Notes under the pieces: model-generated
What the model saw: only the letters and a program-made list of their open reading frames with translations
Told to the model about the DNA's origin: nothing
Database searches by the model: none
Source: Cloacibacterium caeni
GTDB taxonomy: Bacteria > Bacteroidota > Bacteroidia > Flavobacteriales > Weeksellaceae
Reading direction: 5' to 3'
Length of the DNA stretch: 64,000 nt
Assembly (NCBI RefSeq): GCF_907163105.1
Contig: NZ_OU015321.1
Span: 2,061,001 to 2,125,000 of the forward strand
Part shown: piece by piece, positions 9,369 to 17,659 of the stretch
How positions within the stretch are numbered: position 1 is the stretch's first letter
Layout of the letters: every line of letters starts with the position of its first letter
Position numbers and translations under genes: made by a program

Positions 9369-10226
9369 ATGAAAGGAATTATCCTCGCGGGAGGCTCTGG
9401 AACCAGACTCTACCCATTAACCATTGCAGTGAGCAAGCAACTGATGCCTGTTTATGACAAACCCATGATTTATTATCCGCTTTCTGTATTGCTTTTGGCA
9501 GGGATTCGTGAGATTTTAATTATCACCACACCTCAAGATCAAGAAAGTTTCAAAAAATTATTGGGAGATGGTTCTTCTATTGGCTGTAAGTTTGAATATA
9601 AAGTTCAGCCTTCCCCAGATGGTTTAGCTCAAGCTTTTATTTTGGGAGAAGAATTTATTGGTGACGATTCTGTTGCTCTAGTTTTGGGAGATAATATATT
9701 CTACGGAAGTGGCTTACCTAAACTGTTAGAAAGCAAAACAGACGTAAAAGGCGGTTGCGTTTTCGCATATCAAGTTTCAGACCCAGAAAGATATGGTGTA
9801 GTAGAATTTGATGAAAATTATAAAGCTGTTTCTATTGAAGAAAAACCACAACACCCGAAATCTAATTACGCAGTTCCAGGTTTATATTTCTATGATAATC
9901 AAGTGGTAGAAATTGCCAAAAATCTAAAACCTTCACCAAGAGGAGAATTAGAAATTACCGATGTTAATAGAATTTATCTAGAAAAAGGAGAATTAGAAGT
10001 GGGCGTAATGTCTCGCGGAACAGCTTGGCTAGATACGGGAACTTTTGACTCGCTACACGAAGCTTCAGAATTTGTAAAAGTTCTAGAAAAAAGACAAGGT
10101 TTCAAGATTTCTTGCATAGAAGAAATTGCCTACAAAAAAGGCTTTATCAATAAAGAACAACTCTTAGCTGCTGCCGAAAAATATGGAAAAAGTGGCTATG
10201 GGGAGTATTTAAAAAAATTATTGTAA
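9369..10226 (+). CDS. rfbA: Glucose-1-phosphate thymidylyltransferase
   Basis: RfbA (RmlA) makes dTDP-glucose from dTTP and glucose-1-phosphate. The 285-residue protein shows the nucleotidyltransferase motif [11 protein letters not shown] at residues 8-18, [10 protein letters not shown], the metal-binding [11 protein letters not shown] and the later segment [20 protein letters not shown] typical of this enzyme. It supplies the substrate of RfbB upstream. Only the inserted GxxExxY gene separates the two. Confidence 0.97.
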   Translation: MKGIILAGGSGTRLYPLTIAVSKQLMPVYDKPMIYYPLSVLLLAGIREILIITTPQDQESFKKLLGDGSSIGCKFEYKVQPSPDGLAQAFILGEEFIGDDSVALVLGDNIFYGSGLPKLLESKTDVKGGCVFAYQVSDPERYGVVEFDENYKAVSIEEKPQHPKSNYAVPGLYFYDNQVVEIAKNLKPSPRGELEITDVNRIYLEKGELEVGVMSRGTAWLDTGTFDSLHEASEFVKVLEKRQGFKISCIEEIAYKKGFINKEQLLAAAEKYGKSGYGEYLKKLL

Positions 10227-10294
10227 AAAACTACCTGATTATAAGGCAGAGATAGGTTTATCTATTTTTTTACAACCATTAGGAAGATTTTCTA

Positions 10295-10302
10295 TATTTT
10301 TG
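10295..10302 (+). promoter_or_regulatory. Possible -7 box upstream of wzm
   Basis: TATTTTTG fits TAnnTTTG and lies 39 bp before the wzm ATG. The 115-bp gap after rfbA is consistent with a new transcript, but no -33 element is clear. Confidence 0.4.
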
Positions 10303-10341
10303 TAATTAAACTTCTTTTTGGTACATATTATTAAAACATAG

Positions 10342-11190
10342 ATGGAAAATAAAAACACAGAATGGACTAATGTCATTAGCTCCGAGCATTCTTTATTCAA
10401 ATTAAACTTAAAAGAAGTTTGGGACTACCGAGATTTGGTCTATATGTTTGTAAAAAGAGATTTTGTCTCTAGCTTTAAACAAACCATTTTGGGACCTCTT
10501 TGGTTTTTTATCAACCCTATTTTTACTACCGTAGTTTATCTTATTGTATTTGGCAACATTGCCAATTTATCTACAGATGGCGCCCCTAAAATTCTTTTTT
10601 ATCTCGCAGGAGTAACGCTTTGGAACTATTTTTCGAGTTCATTAGGTGGCACTTCTAACGTTTTCGTAGGAAATGCAGGGATTTTCGGAAAAGTCTATTT
10701 CCCAAGATTGGTAATGCCCATTACCATTGTAATTTCTAACCTTATGAGATTCGGTGTACAATTTCTACTATTTCTGGTTGTTTTCTTTTATTATTGGTAC
10801 AAAGGAGAGGTAACACCTAATTGGTGGGTTTTATTCACCCCGATATTTATTTTGATGATGTCTCTTTTTGCATTAGGTGTAGGGATGATTTTTTCTTCAT
10901 TAACCACCAAATACAGAGACCTCAGCATGTTGCTTACTTTTGGTATAAGCTTGTATATGTATGCTACACCAGTAATCTACCCTACCTCTATGCTATCTGC
11001 TAAAATACAGCCTTATGCTAAATACAATCCGCTAACTGGAATTTTTGAAGGCTTTAAATATGCTTGGATGGGCGTAGGTGAATTTAATCCTATTATGCTA
11101 GTTTATAGCACTATCATCATTCTGATACTTTTGGCGATAGGAACCGTAATTTTCAACAAAGTTGAAAAGGGGTTTATGGATACGGTGTAA
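10342..11190 (+). CDS. wzm: Polysaccharide ABC exporter, permease subunit
   Basis: The 282-residue protein is an ABC-2 type permease with six hydrophobic segments. Its start has the typical Wzm text with WDYRDLVYMFVKRDF and LGPLWFFINP. It should sit in the inner membrane and pair with the ATPase encoded at 11388-12656 to export a finished lipid-linked O-antigen chain. Presence of this pair and absence of Wzx/Wzy in the locus argue for the ABC-dependent route. Confidence 0.94.
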   Translation: MENKNTEWTNVISSEHSLFKLNLKEVWDYRDLVYMFVKRDFVSSFKQTILGPLWFFINPIFTTVVYLIVFGNIANLSTDGAPKILFYLAGVTLWNYFSSSLGGTSNVFVGNAGIFGKVYFPRLVMPITIVISNLMRFGVQFLLFLVVFFYYWYKGEVTPNWWVLFTPIFILMMSLFALGVGMIFSSLTTKYRDLSMLLTFGISLYMYATPVIYPTSMLSAKIQPYAKYNPLTGIFEGFKYAWMGVGEFNPIMLVYSTIIILILLAIGTVIFNKVEKGFMDTV

Positions 11191-11192
11191 AA

Positions 11193-11232
11193 AAGTGATG
11201 TGATAATGTGATAATTTGAAAATTTGATGATG
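11193..11232. repeat. Low-complexity intergenic repeat (GTGATAATGTGATAATTTG type)
   Basis: Immediately after the wzm stop a run of near-repeats GTGATG/TGATAATG/TGATAATTTG appears. The look of this block, unlike the coding DNA around it, suggests a dispersed intergenic repeat family. Confidence 0.6.
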
Positions 11233-11290
11233 AAGTAAAAGAATAAAAAAACAAAGTATTAAGAAATACTAATTACCAAATCATTCATAA

Positions 11291-11380
11291 GTTTATAACC
11301 TTTTAACTTTATAACCTCATAACCTCATAACTTTATAACTTTATAACCTCATAACTTTATAACCTTTTAACCTCTTAACT
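11291..11380. repeat. Tandem degenerate repeat, unit about 8-10 bp (TTTATAACCTCATAAC type)
   Basis: About eleven variants of TTATAACC, TCATAACC and TTTTAACC follow one another just upstream of the wzt start codon. The period is irregular (7-9 bp), there is no spacer, and copies differ only by T/C changes. It could vary in copy number by slippage and so alter the distance or mRNA leader between wzm and wzt. Confidence 0.75.
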
Positions 11381-11387
11381 TAAAAAA

Positions 11388-12656
11388 TTGAATAAAAACA
11401 TTGTCATAAAAGCAGAAAACATCTCTAAGCAATATCGTCTTGGGCAGGTAGGTACAGGAACCATTTCTCATGACCTGAATCGTTTTTGGCATAAAATAAG
11501 AGGCAAGGAAGATCCTTATCTAAAAATAGGCGAAACCAATGATAGAAGCACCAAAGGAGACAGCGATTACGTTTGGTCTCTGCGAGATATTAATTTTGAA
11601 ATAGAGCAAGGCGATGCCGTGGGAATTATTGGCAGAAATGGTGCCGGTAAATCTACCCTACTTAAATTACTAAGCCGTGTAACCAAACCTACTACAGGAA
11701 GCATTTATACCAAAGGCAGAATAGCCTCTTTGCTAGAAGTGGGCACAGGTTTTCACCCAGAAATGACGGGTAGAGAAAATATTTTCTTAAATGGTGCAAT
11801 TCTAGGAATGACCCGAAAAGAAATCACAAGAAAATTTGATGAAATTGTAGATTTTTCTGGCGTTGAAAGATATATAGACACCCCCGTAAAAAGATACTCT
11901 TCTGGGATGTATGTACGCTTGGCCTTTGCAGTAGCTGCACATCTAGAATCTGAAATCCTCATAGTAGATGAAGTACTGGCGGTAGGCGATGCAGAATTTC
12001 AAAAAAAATGTTTGGGCAAAATGGGTGATGTAAGCAAAGGTGAAGGTAGAACCGTGCTTTTTGTGAGTCATAATATGACAGCGGTGGAAACTTTATGTTC
12101 TAAAGCAATAACTTTAAAACAAGGCTTAATTCAAGAAATAGGAAGCCCAGAACTTTTAATTAAAAATTACTTAGCTAACAATATATCAAATAATAGAACA
12201 ATTAATTTTAATGAAATTGAAAATGCTCTAGGAAATGAATTTATAAAAATATCTTACGCATCTGTTGATAACACATCTACTGAAGATCCATCTGAATTTA
12301 TTGACGTTAGTTCTGATTTTAAGTTAGTTTTTGAAATTATTAATCAATCTAATTATGATGAGTTATCAATAGGTTTTGACTTAAAAAATACTAGAGGGGA
12401 TACAATTTTTGGAAGTGCGCAAATATTTAGCTTTGAAAAAAATAGAAAAATTAAAGTAGCTTGTAATATTCCTAAAAACCTCTTAAATGATGACACTTAT
12501 CAAATAATGTTATATGTACATACAACAGCGATGTCTTTATTATTTATTCAAGATGAATTGTTAACTTTTGAGATTAAAGACAAACAAAGAGAAAATGGAT
12601 ACTTAGGAAAAATAAATGGCTTCATAAGACCTGAACTATATTGGAACAAAATCTAA
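11388..12656 (+). CDS. wzt: Polysaccharide ABC exporter, ATP-binding subunit with C-terminal sugar-recognition domain
   Basis: The 422-residue protein starts at a TTG codon. The nucleotide-binding domain has Walker A GRNGAGKS near residue 82, the signature YSSGMYVRLAF and Walker B ILIVDEVLAVGD. Residues ~270-422 form an extra beta-rich domain like that of Wzt proteins, which recognises the non-reducing end of the chain before export. It works with the Wzm permease encoded upstream; the two genes are separated by the repeat-filled gap 11191-11387. Confidence 0.94.
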   Translation: MNKNIVIKAENISKQYRLGQVGTGTISHDLNRFWHKIRGKEDPYLKIGETNDRSTKGDSDYVWSLRDINFEIEQGDAVGIIGRNGAGKSTLLKLLSRVTKPTTGSIYTKGRIASLLEVGTGFHPEMTGRENIFLNGAILGMTRKEITRKFDEIVDFSGVERYIDTPVKRYSSGMYVRLAFAVAAHLESEILIVDEVLAVGDAEFQKKCLGKMGDVSKGEGRTVLFVSHNMTAVETLCSKAITLKQGLIQEIGSPELLIKNYLANNISNNRTINFNEIENALGNEFIKISYASVDNTSTEDPSEFIDVSSDFKLVFEIINQSNYDELSIGFDLKNTRGDTIFGSAQIFSFEKNRKIKVACNIPKNLLNDDTYQIMLYVHTTAMSLLFIQDELLTFEIKDKQRENGYLGKINGFIRPELYWNKI

Positions 12657-12657
12657 A

Positions 12658-13353
12658 ATGAAAAAAATAGCAATTCTGCAATCTAATTATATTCCTTGGA
12701 AAGGATATTTTGATATAATGGGTAGTGTAGATGAATTTATCATTTATGATGAAATGCAGTACACCAAAAATGATTGGAGAAATAGAAATAAAATAAAAAC
12801 AACAAATGGTTTAATTTGGTTAACCATACCTGTGAAGATAGAAAAACTAAATCAAAAAATAAACGAAACTAAAATTGCAGATAATAAATGGTACATCAAG
12901 CATAAAAATTCTTTACAAACAAACTATGGAAAAGCAACTAAATTCAAAGAATGTAAAGATTTTATTTTTAATATATATGAACAAGCATCAAGATTAGATT
13001 ATATATCAGAAATTAATTATACTTTTTTAAATGAAATAAACAAATTTTTAAAAATTAGCACAAAAATTAGCTTTTCTACAGATTACAATATTGGAGATGG
13101 AAAAACAGAGAGGCTTATAAATATCTGTAAACAATCAAATTCTAATATTTATCTTAGTGGTCCTTCAGCAAAAAATTATATTGATGAAGCATTGTTTACA
13201 AAAAACAATATCAATTTAGAATGGTTTGATTATATTGGCTATAAAGAATATGAACAATTATATCCTCCATTTGAACACGGTGTATCTATATTAGATTTAA
13301 TTTTCAATACGGGAGAAGACGCATATAAATATTTAAAATCAACTAGAAAATAA
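12658..13353 (+). CDS. WbqC-like family protein
   Basis: The 231-residue protein begins KIAILQSNYIPWKGYFDIM, followed by EFIIYDEMQYTKNDWRNRNKIK, hallmarks of the WbqC-like family found in O-antigen clusters. Its biochemical role is unsettled; members often occur beside aminosugar genes, as here with WecE. The gene follows wzt by 1 bp and its stop overlaps the next start (TAATG), so it belongs to the same transcript. Confidence 0.88.
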   Translation: MKKIAILQSNYIPWKGYFDIMGSVDEFIIYDEMQYTKNDWRNRNKIKTTNGLIWLTIPVKIEKLNQKINETKIADNKWYIKHKNSLQTNYGKATKFKECKDFIFNIYEQASRLDYISEINYTFLNEINKFLKISTKISFSTDYNIGDGKTERLINICKQSNSNIYLSGPSAKNYIDEALFTKNNINLEWFDYIGYKEYEQLYPPFEHGVSILDLIFNTGEDAYKYLKSTRK

Positions 13354-14000
13354 TGAAAACTTTAGGCATTATTGGCGCAGGTGATTTAGGTCAGCAAATC
13401 GCGGATTATGCGATTAATGATAACCATTATGATGGAGTAGTTTTTTTTGATGATTACTATGACAACAATACACAACAAAACAATAATAAAGTAGTTGGTA
13501 AATTAGTAGATATAGAAAAAGCTTTTAATGATAAAGTTTTTGATGAATTGATTATTGGCATCGGATACAAACATCTAGAATTTAAGAAAAAAATTTACGA
13601 ACAACTCAAAGATAAAATAACATTTGGAAAAATTATACATAGCTCCTCGATCATATCTGAAAGTGCTAATATTGAAGAAGGTTGCGTTATTTATCCAGGC
13701 TGTATAATAGACATTAATAGTGTTATAAAAGCAAATACAATAATTAATATTGGATGTACCATATCTCACGATTCAGAAGTAGGCAAGCATTGTTTTTTAT
13801 CCCCTAGAGTGGCCATTGCTGGTTTTGTAAAAATAAATGACGAATGCACATTGGGAATTAACTCTACAATTATTGATAACATTACAATAACATCAAAAAC
13901 TAAAATAGGAGCATCTGCACTTATTATAGAATCTATTACAGAAAATGGTTTATATATTGGTATTCCTGCAAAAAAATATTTAAAAAATGATTCCATTTAA
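13353..14000 (+). CDS. NeuD/PglD-family sugar N/O-acyltransferase
   Basis: The 215-residue protein has an N-terminal Rossmann-like domain (LGIIGAGDLGQQIADYAI) and a C-terminal left-handed beta-helix of hexapeptide repeats (ANIEEGCVIYPGCIIDINSVI, ISHDSEVGKHCFLSPRVAIAG), the architecture of PglD and NeuD. The histidine in ISHDS is at the place of the catalytic base of PglD-type enzymes. Its last 14 bp overlap wecE. The simplest model is acylation of the 4-amino group of the WecE product, giving dTDP-Fuc4NAc or a similar sugar. The acyl donor is unknown. Confidence 0.85.
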   Translation: MKTLGIIGAGDLGQQIADYAINDNHYDGVVFFDDYYDNNTQQNNNKVVGKLVDIEKAFNDKVFDELIIGIGYKHLEFKKKIYEQLKDKITFGKIIHSSSIISESANIEEGCVIYPGCIIDINSVIKANTIINIGCTISHDSEVGKHCFLSPRVAIAGFVKINDECTLGINSTIIDNITITSKTKIGASALIIESITENGLYIGIPAKKYLKNDSI

Positions 14001-15129
14001 CAAACCTTTTATCATTGGGAATGAATTAAAATACATAGAAGATGCTGTAAAAAGTGGAAAAATATCAGGAGATGGTATTTTCACAAAAAAGTGTCAAGAT
14101 TTTTTCCAAGCCAAATATTCTTTTCCTAAAGTATTATTAACAACCTCTTGCACAGATGCTTTAGAAATGGCAGCAATCCTTTGCGATATTAAAGAAGGAG
14201 ACGAAGTGATTGTTCCTAGCTACACGTTTGTATCTTCTGCAAATGCATTTGCACTAAGAGGTGCAAAAATAATTTTTGCGGATTCATATTCAGATAATCC
14301 CAATGTTGATCCTGAATCTATTGAAAAACTTATTACTCCAAAGACAAAGGCTATTGTACCCGTTCACTACGCTGGTATAGCTTGTGATATGGAAAAAATA
14401 TTGAATCTCGCAAAAATGCATAATTTATTTGTAATTGAAGATGCCGCACAAGCTATCGACAGTTATTATACCTTTTCTAACGGAACAAAAAAAGCCCTAG
14501 GCTCTATTGGGCATTTTGCAGCTTTCTCTTTTCACGAAACTAAAAATATTATAGCGGGAGAAGGAGGAATGCTTGTTATAAATCATCCTGAATATTTTGA
14601 AAGAGCTGAAATCATAAGAGAAAAAGGAACGAACAGAAGTGCTTTCTTTCGTGGTGAGGTTAATAAATATGGTTGGGTTGATATTGGCTCTTCTTTTTTA
14701 CCTTCCGAAATTATTGCTGCATTTTTATTTGCTCAGCTTGAGCATTTAGATACCATACAAGAGAAAAGAAAACAAATATGGGAAAATTATTATTACTCTC
14801 TTCAGGATTTAGACAATAATAAATTGATTAAGCTCCCCAAAATACCAAATTACGCTACTAATAATGGGCACATGTTTTATATTGTCTGTAATTCTTATGA
14901 GGAAAGAAGCTCTCTAATTAATCACATGAAAAGCAAAGAAATACATCCTGTTTTTCATTATTTAAGTCTTAATAAAAGCGAGTACTACCTTAAAAATAAT
15001 GACCTTTTTGAAATGCCAAATTCAGATAAATTTACAGATTGCTTATTAAGACTTCCATTTTATTATGAGCTCTCTGCAGAAGAACAGTATAAAATAATAG
15101 ACACAATAAAAGAATATGCCAAAAATTAA
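13987..15129 (+). CDS. wecE: dTDP-4-amino-4,6-dideoxygalactose transaminase
   Basis: This PLP-dependent enzyme of the DegT/DnrJ/EryC1 family transfers an amino group to dTDP-4-keto-6-deoxyglucose, giving dTDP-Fuc4N. The 380-residue sequence follows E. coli WecE closely along its length: IPFNKPFIIGNELKYIEDAV, DEVIVPSYTFVSSANAFALR, VPVHYAGIACDMEKI, EDAAQAI, FSFHETKN with the PLP lysine at Lys186, and EKGTNRSAFFRGEVNKY. RfbA and RfbB, encoded upstream, provide its substrate. The gene overlaps both neighbours by 14 bp. Confidence 0.93.
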   Translation: MIPFNKPFIIGNELKYIEDAVKSGKISGDGIFTKKCQDFFQAKYSFPKVLLTTSCTDALEMAAILCDIKEGDEVIVPSYTFVSSANAFALRGAKIIFADSYSDNPNVDPESIEKLITPKTKAIVPVHYAGIACDMEKILNLAKMHNLFVIEDAAQAIDSYYTFSNGTKKALGSIGHFAAFSFHETKNIIAGEGGMLVINHPEYFERAEIIREKGTNRSAFFRGEVNKYGWVDIGSSFLPSEIIAAFLFAQLEHLDTIQEKRKQIWENYYYSLQDLDNNKLIKLPKIPNYATNNGHMFYIVCNSYEERSSLINHMKSKEIHPVFHYLSLNKSEYYLKNNDLFEMPNSDKFTDCLLRLPFYYELSAEEQYKIIDTIKEYAKN

Positions 15130-16279
15130 AATCCTATTTGTAGTCGCTGGCTTCTATAGAGCTGGCGCAGAAAGATTTGCATACGAAATAGACAAATTTC
15201 TTAATAAAGAAAAATTTGAAATAAGCATTTTTTGCTTAGAGAAAAGAAATGATATAAGTCCACTATGGAAAATTAGATATTATGAAAACCTGCATAAAGA
15301 GTTAGGCACAAAAATTATTTATGCAGATAATTATATTGTTGATAAAAGAGAATACAATCTAATTAATAGAATATTGAGAAAAATAAATCTAAAATCTAAA
15401 ATAACATCTAGTTGGAAAAAAGAACTCAATTCTTTTATGAATCAGTACGACGTTATTCATTGGATGGGCGAGTATATTTATATCAACTCTATAGATGATG
15501 ATATAAGAGAGAAAAGTCTTATACACATGATGACGTCAAGATTTCAAAAAAGAGACTTATATGACAAATTCAATCATAGTTTACATTACAATTTTTGCAC
15601 CCCATTCAAAGAGCATGAACTAAAATATGAACTAGAACAATTTGAAAACTATGATTTTGTACATGTTCCTTTACTGATGGAAACAAATAAGGACGATAAA
15701 AAATGGGTTTTTACAAATTCCAAAATAAAAAAAATCGGAATTTTCACAAGATTAAACCCATTTAAGCCATTAGACCCTTTCTTTTATTCTTTTCAAATTT
15801 TATTAGACAAACTTCCAAATACAGAATTGCATATTTTCGGAAATGGTAATCCTTTAAATTATGGAATAATGGATATGATAGAAAGACTTGGTATTGAAGA
15901 TAAAATTTTCTTTAGAGGTCATTCAGAAGATATTACTAAAACAGTTATTAGCGAAGAAATAAACTTATCTTGGTTTCATGGCTATAATAATGACAGACCT
16001 GCTGGCTATGCTGGATTAGACATATGTTCAACTGGAACACCACTAATTTGTTGGGACTTTTGCCCTAAACCCAACAATATACAAGATCCTATAATATACC
16101 CTCATTATAAAAACATTAAAGAATTTGTTTCAAAATCTATTGAGATATTAACAAACGAAAATGAAGCAAATAATCTTTCTTTGTTACAATCTGATGATAT
16201 ATTAAAAAATAGAAATACACAAGATAAAATTTTTATTATAGAGAATGAATACCAAAGAATATATAAAAATACAAAGTAA
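15116..16279 (+). CDS. GT-B fold (GT4-like) glycosyltransferase
   Basis: The 387-residue protein begins IKILFVVAGFYRAGAERFAYEID, with the RAGAE segment typical of the acceptor side of GT4 enzymes. The C-terminal half contains KKIGIFTRLNPFKPLDPF and LHIFGNGNPL, then a divergent donor-binding region with RPAGYAGLDICSTGTPLICWD. It overlaps wecE by 14 bp, so it may be the transferase for the amino sugar made by that enzyme, but this is inference. It ends the first transcript block of the locus. Confidence 0.82.
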   Translation: MPKIKILFVVAGFYRAGAERFAYEIDKFLNKEKFEISIFCLEKRNDISPLWKIRYYENLHKELGTKIIYADNYIVDKREYNLINRILRKINLKSKITSSWKKELNSFMNQYDVIHWMGEYIYINSIDDDIREKSLIHMMTSRFQKRDLYDKFNHSLHYNFCTPFKEHELKYELEQFENYDFVHVPLLMETNKDDKKWVFTNSKIKKIGIFTRLNPFKPLDPFFYSFQILLDKLPNTELHIFGNGNPLNYGIMDMIERLGIEDKIFFRGHSEDITKTVISEEINLSWFHGYNNDRPAGYAGLDICSTGTPLICWDFCPKPNNIQDPIIYPHYKNIKEFVSKSIEILTNENEANNLSLLQSDDILKNRNTQDKIFIIENEYQRIYKNTK

Positions 16280-16434
16280 CATTTCTATTAAATTTAATCC
16301 AATATACACAATGTGTGCTAAAGAATAATATAGTGACCTTTTAAAGCTAATAAAAATACTTTGCATGGTGAAATTTAAATGATTATTAGATACATTATAT
16401 TACAAAACTAAATTTTTACAATAAAAGAGAAAAA

Positions 16435-16458
16435 AAACTCCCCATAATTGGGGAGTTT
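16435..16458 (-). terminator. Intrinsic terminator downstream of the HTH gene
   Basis: AAACTCCCC (16435-16443) pairs with GGGGAGTTT (16450-16458) around a 6-nt loop. The A-run on its left makes a U-tract for minus-strand transcription from 16464-17024. It may also stop plus-strand transcripts from the glycosyltransferase at 15116-16279. Confidence 0.85.
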
Positions 16459-16463
16459 CTTAT

Positions 16464-17024
16464 TTAAAATTTCAGGGGAATGCTATTGCTTTTTATATGG
16501 GGCAAGCCAACCAGTTTTATTTTCTTAGGCCAAAGTTGTAGGGTGGCGTGGTGCAGCTTTCGTTTGACCTTGAGGTGTTGGATGTATTTTTTTAATTCTT
16601 TAGGACTATGTTTATTTTCACCCCTTGGGAAATAGGTCAGTCTTTTGGCCAGTCGGTCTACATCTATTATTCTGCTTCTCGGTCTTGGCGTGTTATATCT
16701 TTTTATAAATTCATTAAGCGGAACAACTTTATCTTTTTCGCCTTCTGGAACTTCGGGTTCATCTACAGAACGTATCATAAAATTTTTAGGATAGTAAATC
16801 TTACCCCCAAAGCGAATAAATCTTATTTCACCGTTTTTTCTGCGGCGTTGCAAGGTTCTTTCAGAGACCTTTAGCTTATCCATCATTGAGACATTGTCAT
16901 AAAACAATAAATCTTCATCAGAAGGTCTGTCTAGAACAGATTCTGCTTTTTTTAAAGGGTTTACTACTTCTGCAAGTACCTCTAGGGCTTTTTGTAATTC
17001 TTGTCCGCTAATTAAATACGTCAT
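16464..17024 (-). CDS. Helix-turn-helix protein of unknown function
   Basis: The 186-residue protein contains a short winged HTH of the excisionase/HTH_17 type at about residues 43-85 (SMMDKLKVSERTLQRRRKNGEIRFIRFGGKIYYP). It is followed by a basic C-terminal part (KRYNTPRPRSR, KELKKYIQHLKVKRKLHH) that I do not recognise. Such proteins are common on mobile elements of Bacteroidota, where they act as directionality factors or regulators, but no integrase is nearby. It is the only minus-strand gene in the first part of the polysaccharide locus. It faces the repeat-rich region 17025-17659, which could hold its binding sites. Confidence 0.75.
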   Translation of the reverse strand: MTYLISGQELQKALEVLAEVVNPLKKAESVLDRPSDEDLLFYDNVSMMDKLKVSERTLQRRRKNGEIRFIRFGGKIYYPKNFMIRSVDEPEVPEGEKDKVVPLNEFIKRYNTPRPRSRIIDVDRLAKRLTYFPRGENKHSPKELKKYIQHLKVKRKLHHATLQLWPKKIKLVGLPHIKSNSIPLKF

Positions 17025-17306
17025 AAATAAGAATTTTATAAAAATATAGATAAGTTATTAGCTTTGGTTTACCCCTTTTTTTCTTTGTAAATCAGAGGGA
17101 TAGACCAAAAGTGTATTTCAAAATTAGTGAATAAATTTTTAAAAAAAATATTTTTTTTAGTTGTTTTAATATAAAATTGTAAACTTTTTTACTAAAAAAA
17201 TTATATAACATTAATATTTTGAGTTACTTAAAATTAAAAAAATGTAAACTTTTTTAGTTCATATTGTTAACAAATTAATTATTGTTTGGAATAAGTTTCT
17301 TTTGAA

Positions 17307-17328
17307 TCAAAGTGCAGTCAAAGTGCAG
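17307..17328 (+). repeat. Two tandem 11-bp repeats (TCAAAGTGCAG)
   Basis: TCAAAGTGCAG occurs twice with no spacer. The 11-bp unit is about one helical turn, so a protein could bind both copies on the same DNA face. Confidence 0.85.
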
Positions 17329-17398
17329 TTTTGTTCGGAAAAAGTACCCGTTTTCCGAAGCAGACTCGAACCTGATTCGAACCTGATTCGAACAAAAC
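17328..17398. repeat. Nested inverted repeats
   Basis: GTTTTGTTCG (17328-17337) is inverted at 17389-17398 (CGAACAAAAC). Inside it TTCGGAAAA (17334-17342) and TTTTCCGAA (17351-17359) form a hairpin with an 8-nt loop. The two pairings share bases at 17334-17337, so they are alternative structures. Confidence 0.75.
17366..17393 (+). repeat. Two and a half tandem 11-bp repeats (TCGAACCTGAT)
   Basis: TCGAACCTGAT occurs at 17366-17376 and 17377-17387, followed by a partial copy TCGAAC. The reverse strand reads GGTTCGA repeatedly, resembling a tRNA T-arm, but no tRNA body is attached. The unit length equals that of the repeats at 17307-17328. Confidence 0.8.
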
Positions 17399-17409
17399 CC
17401 TATTTTGAG

Positions 17410-17434
17410 GGGTAGAAAATCCCAATTTCTACCC
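17410..17434 (+). terminator. Terminator-like hairpin
   Basis: GGGTAGAAA (17410-17418) and TTTCTACCC (17426-17434) form a 9-bp stem with a 7-nt loop, followed by a T-rich stretch. No gene ends immediately before it, so it may insulate the DUF6266 promoter or be part of a repeat element. Confidence 0.5.
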
Positions 17435-17555
17435 TGTTTATTTTTTAATTCTTAGAAATTTTCTCTACAAAATCAATCTCCTCACTCCAGCCAAAACGCC
17501 ACTTCAAGACAATACTTGCTATACCTAGACAATACCCGACAAAAGCAGACAAGTG

Positions 17556-17587
17556 TTTGATTTACAATATTTTACGATTTATATTTG
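17556..17587 (+). promoter_or_regulatory. Promoter of the DUF6266 gene
   Basis: TTTG (17556-17559), 20 bp, then TATATTTG (17580-17587): the same spacing and -7 box as at rimP. The predicted leader is about 65 nt. Confidence 0.8.
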
Positions 17588-17659
17588 TACTCGTAATAGC
17601 GCTGCAGAGCTAATACAAGTGACTCAAATTTTTTGTATAACCCCTAAAAATAATTAACA

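Larger units (their letters stand above)
17025..17659. other. 635-bp gene-free region with several repeat structures and a promoter
   Basis: No credible gene is present. The left half (to about 17300) is extremely AT-rich and holds two direct copies of TGTAAACTTTTTTA (17178-17191, 17243-17256). The middle holds two kinds of 11-bp direct repeats, nested inverted repeats and a terminator-like hairpin. The right end holds the DUF6266 promoter. This density of structure is unlike any other gap in the window. Confidence 0.8.

Noticed and set aside
11291-11380. Possible CRISPR array
   Set aside because: The units are only 7-9 bp, directly adjacent and have no unique spacers, and no cas genes are nearby.
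17366-17393. tRNA T-arm-like GGTTCGAATC text on the minus strand
   Set aside because: The text repeats every 11 bp and no acceptor, D or anticodon stems can be built around it, so it is not a tRNA gene.
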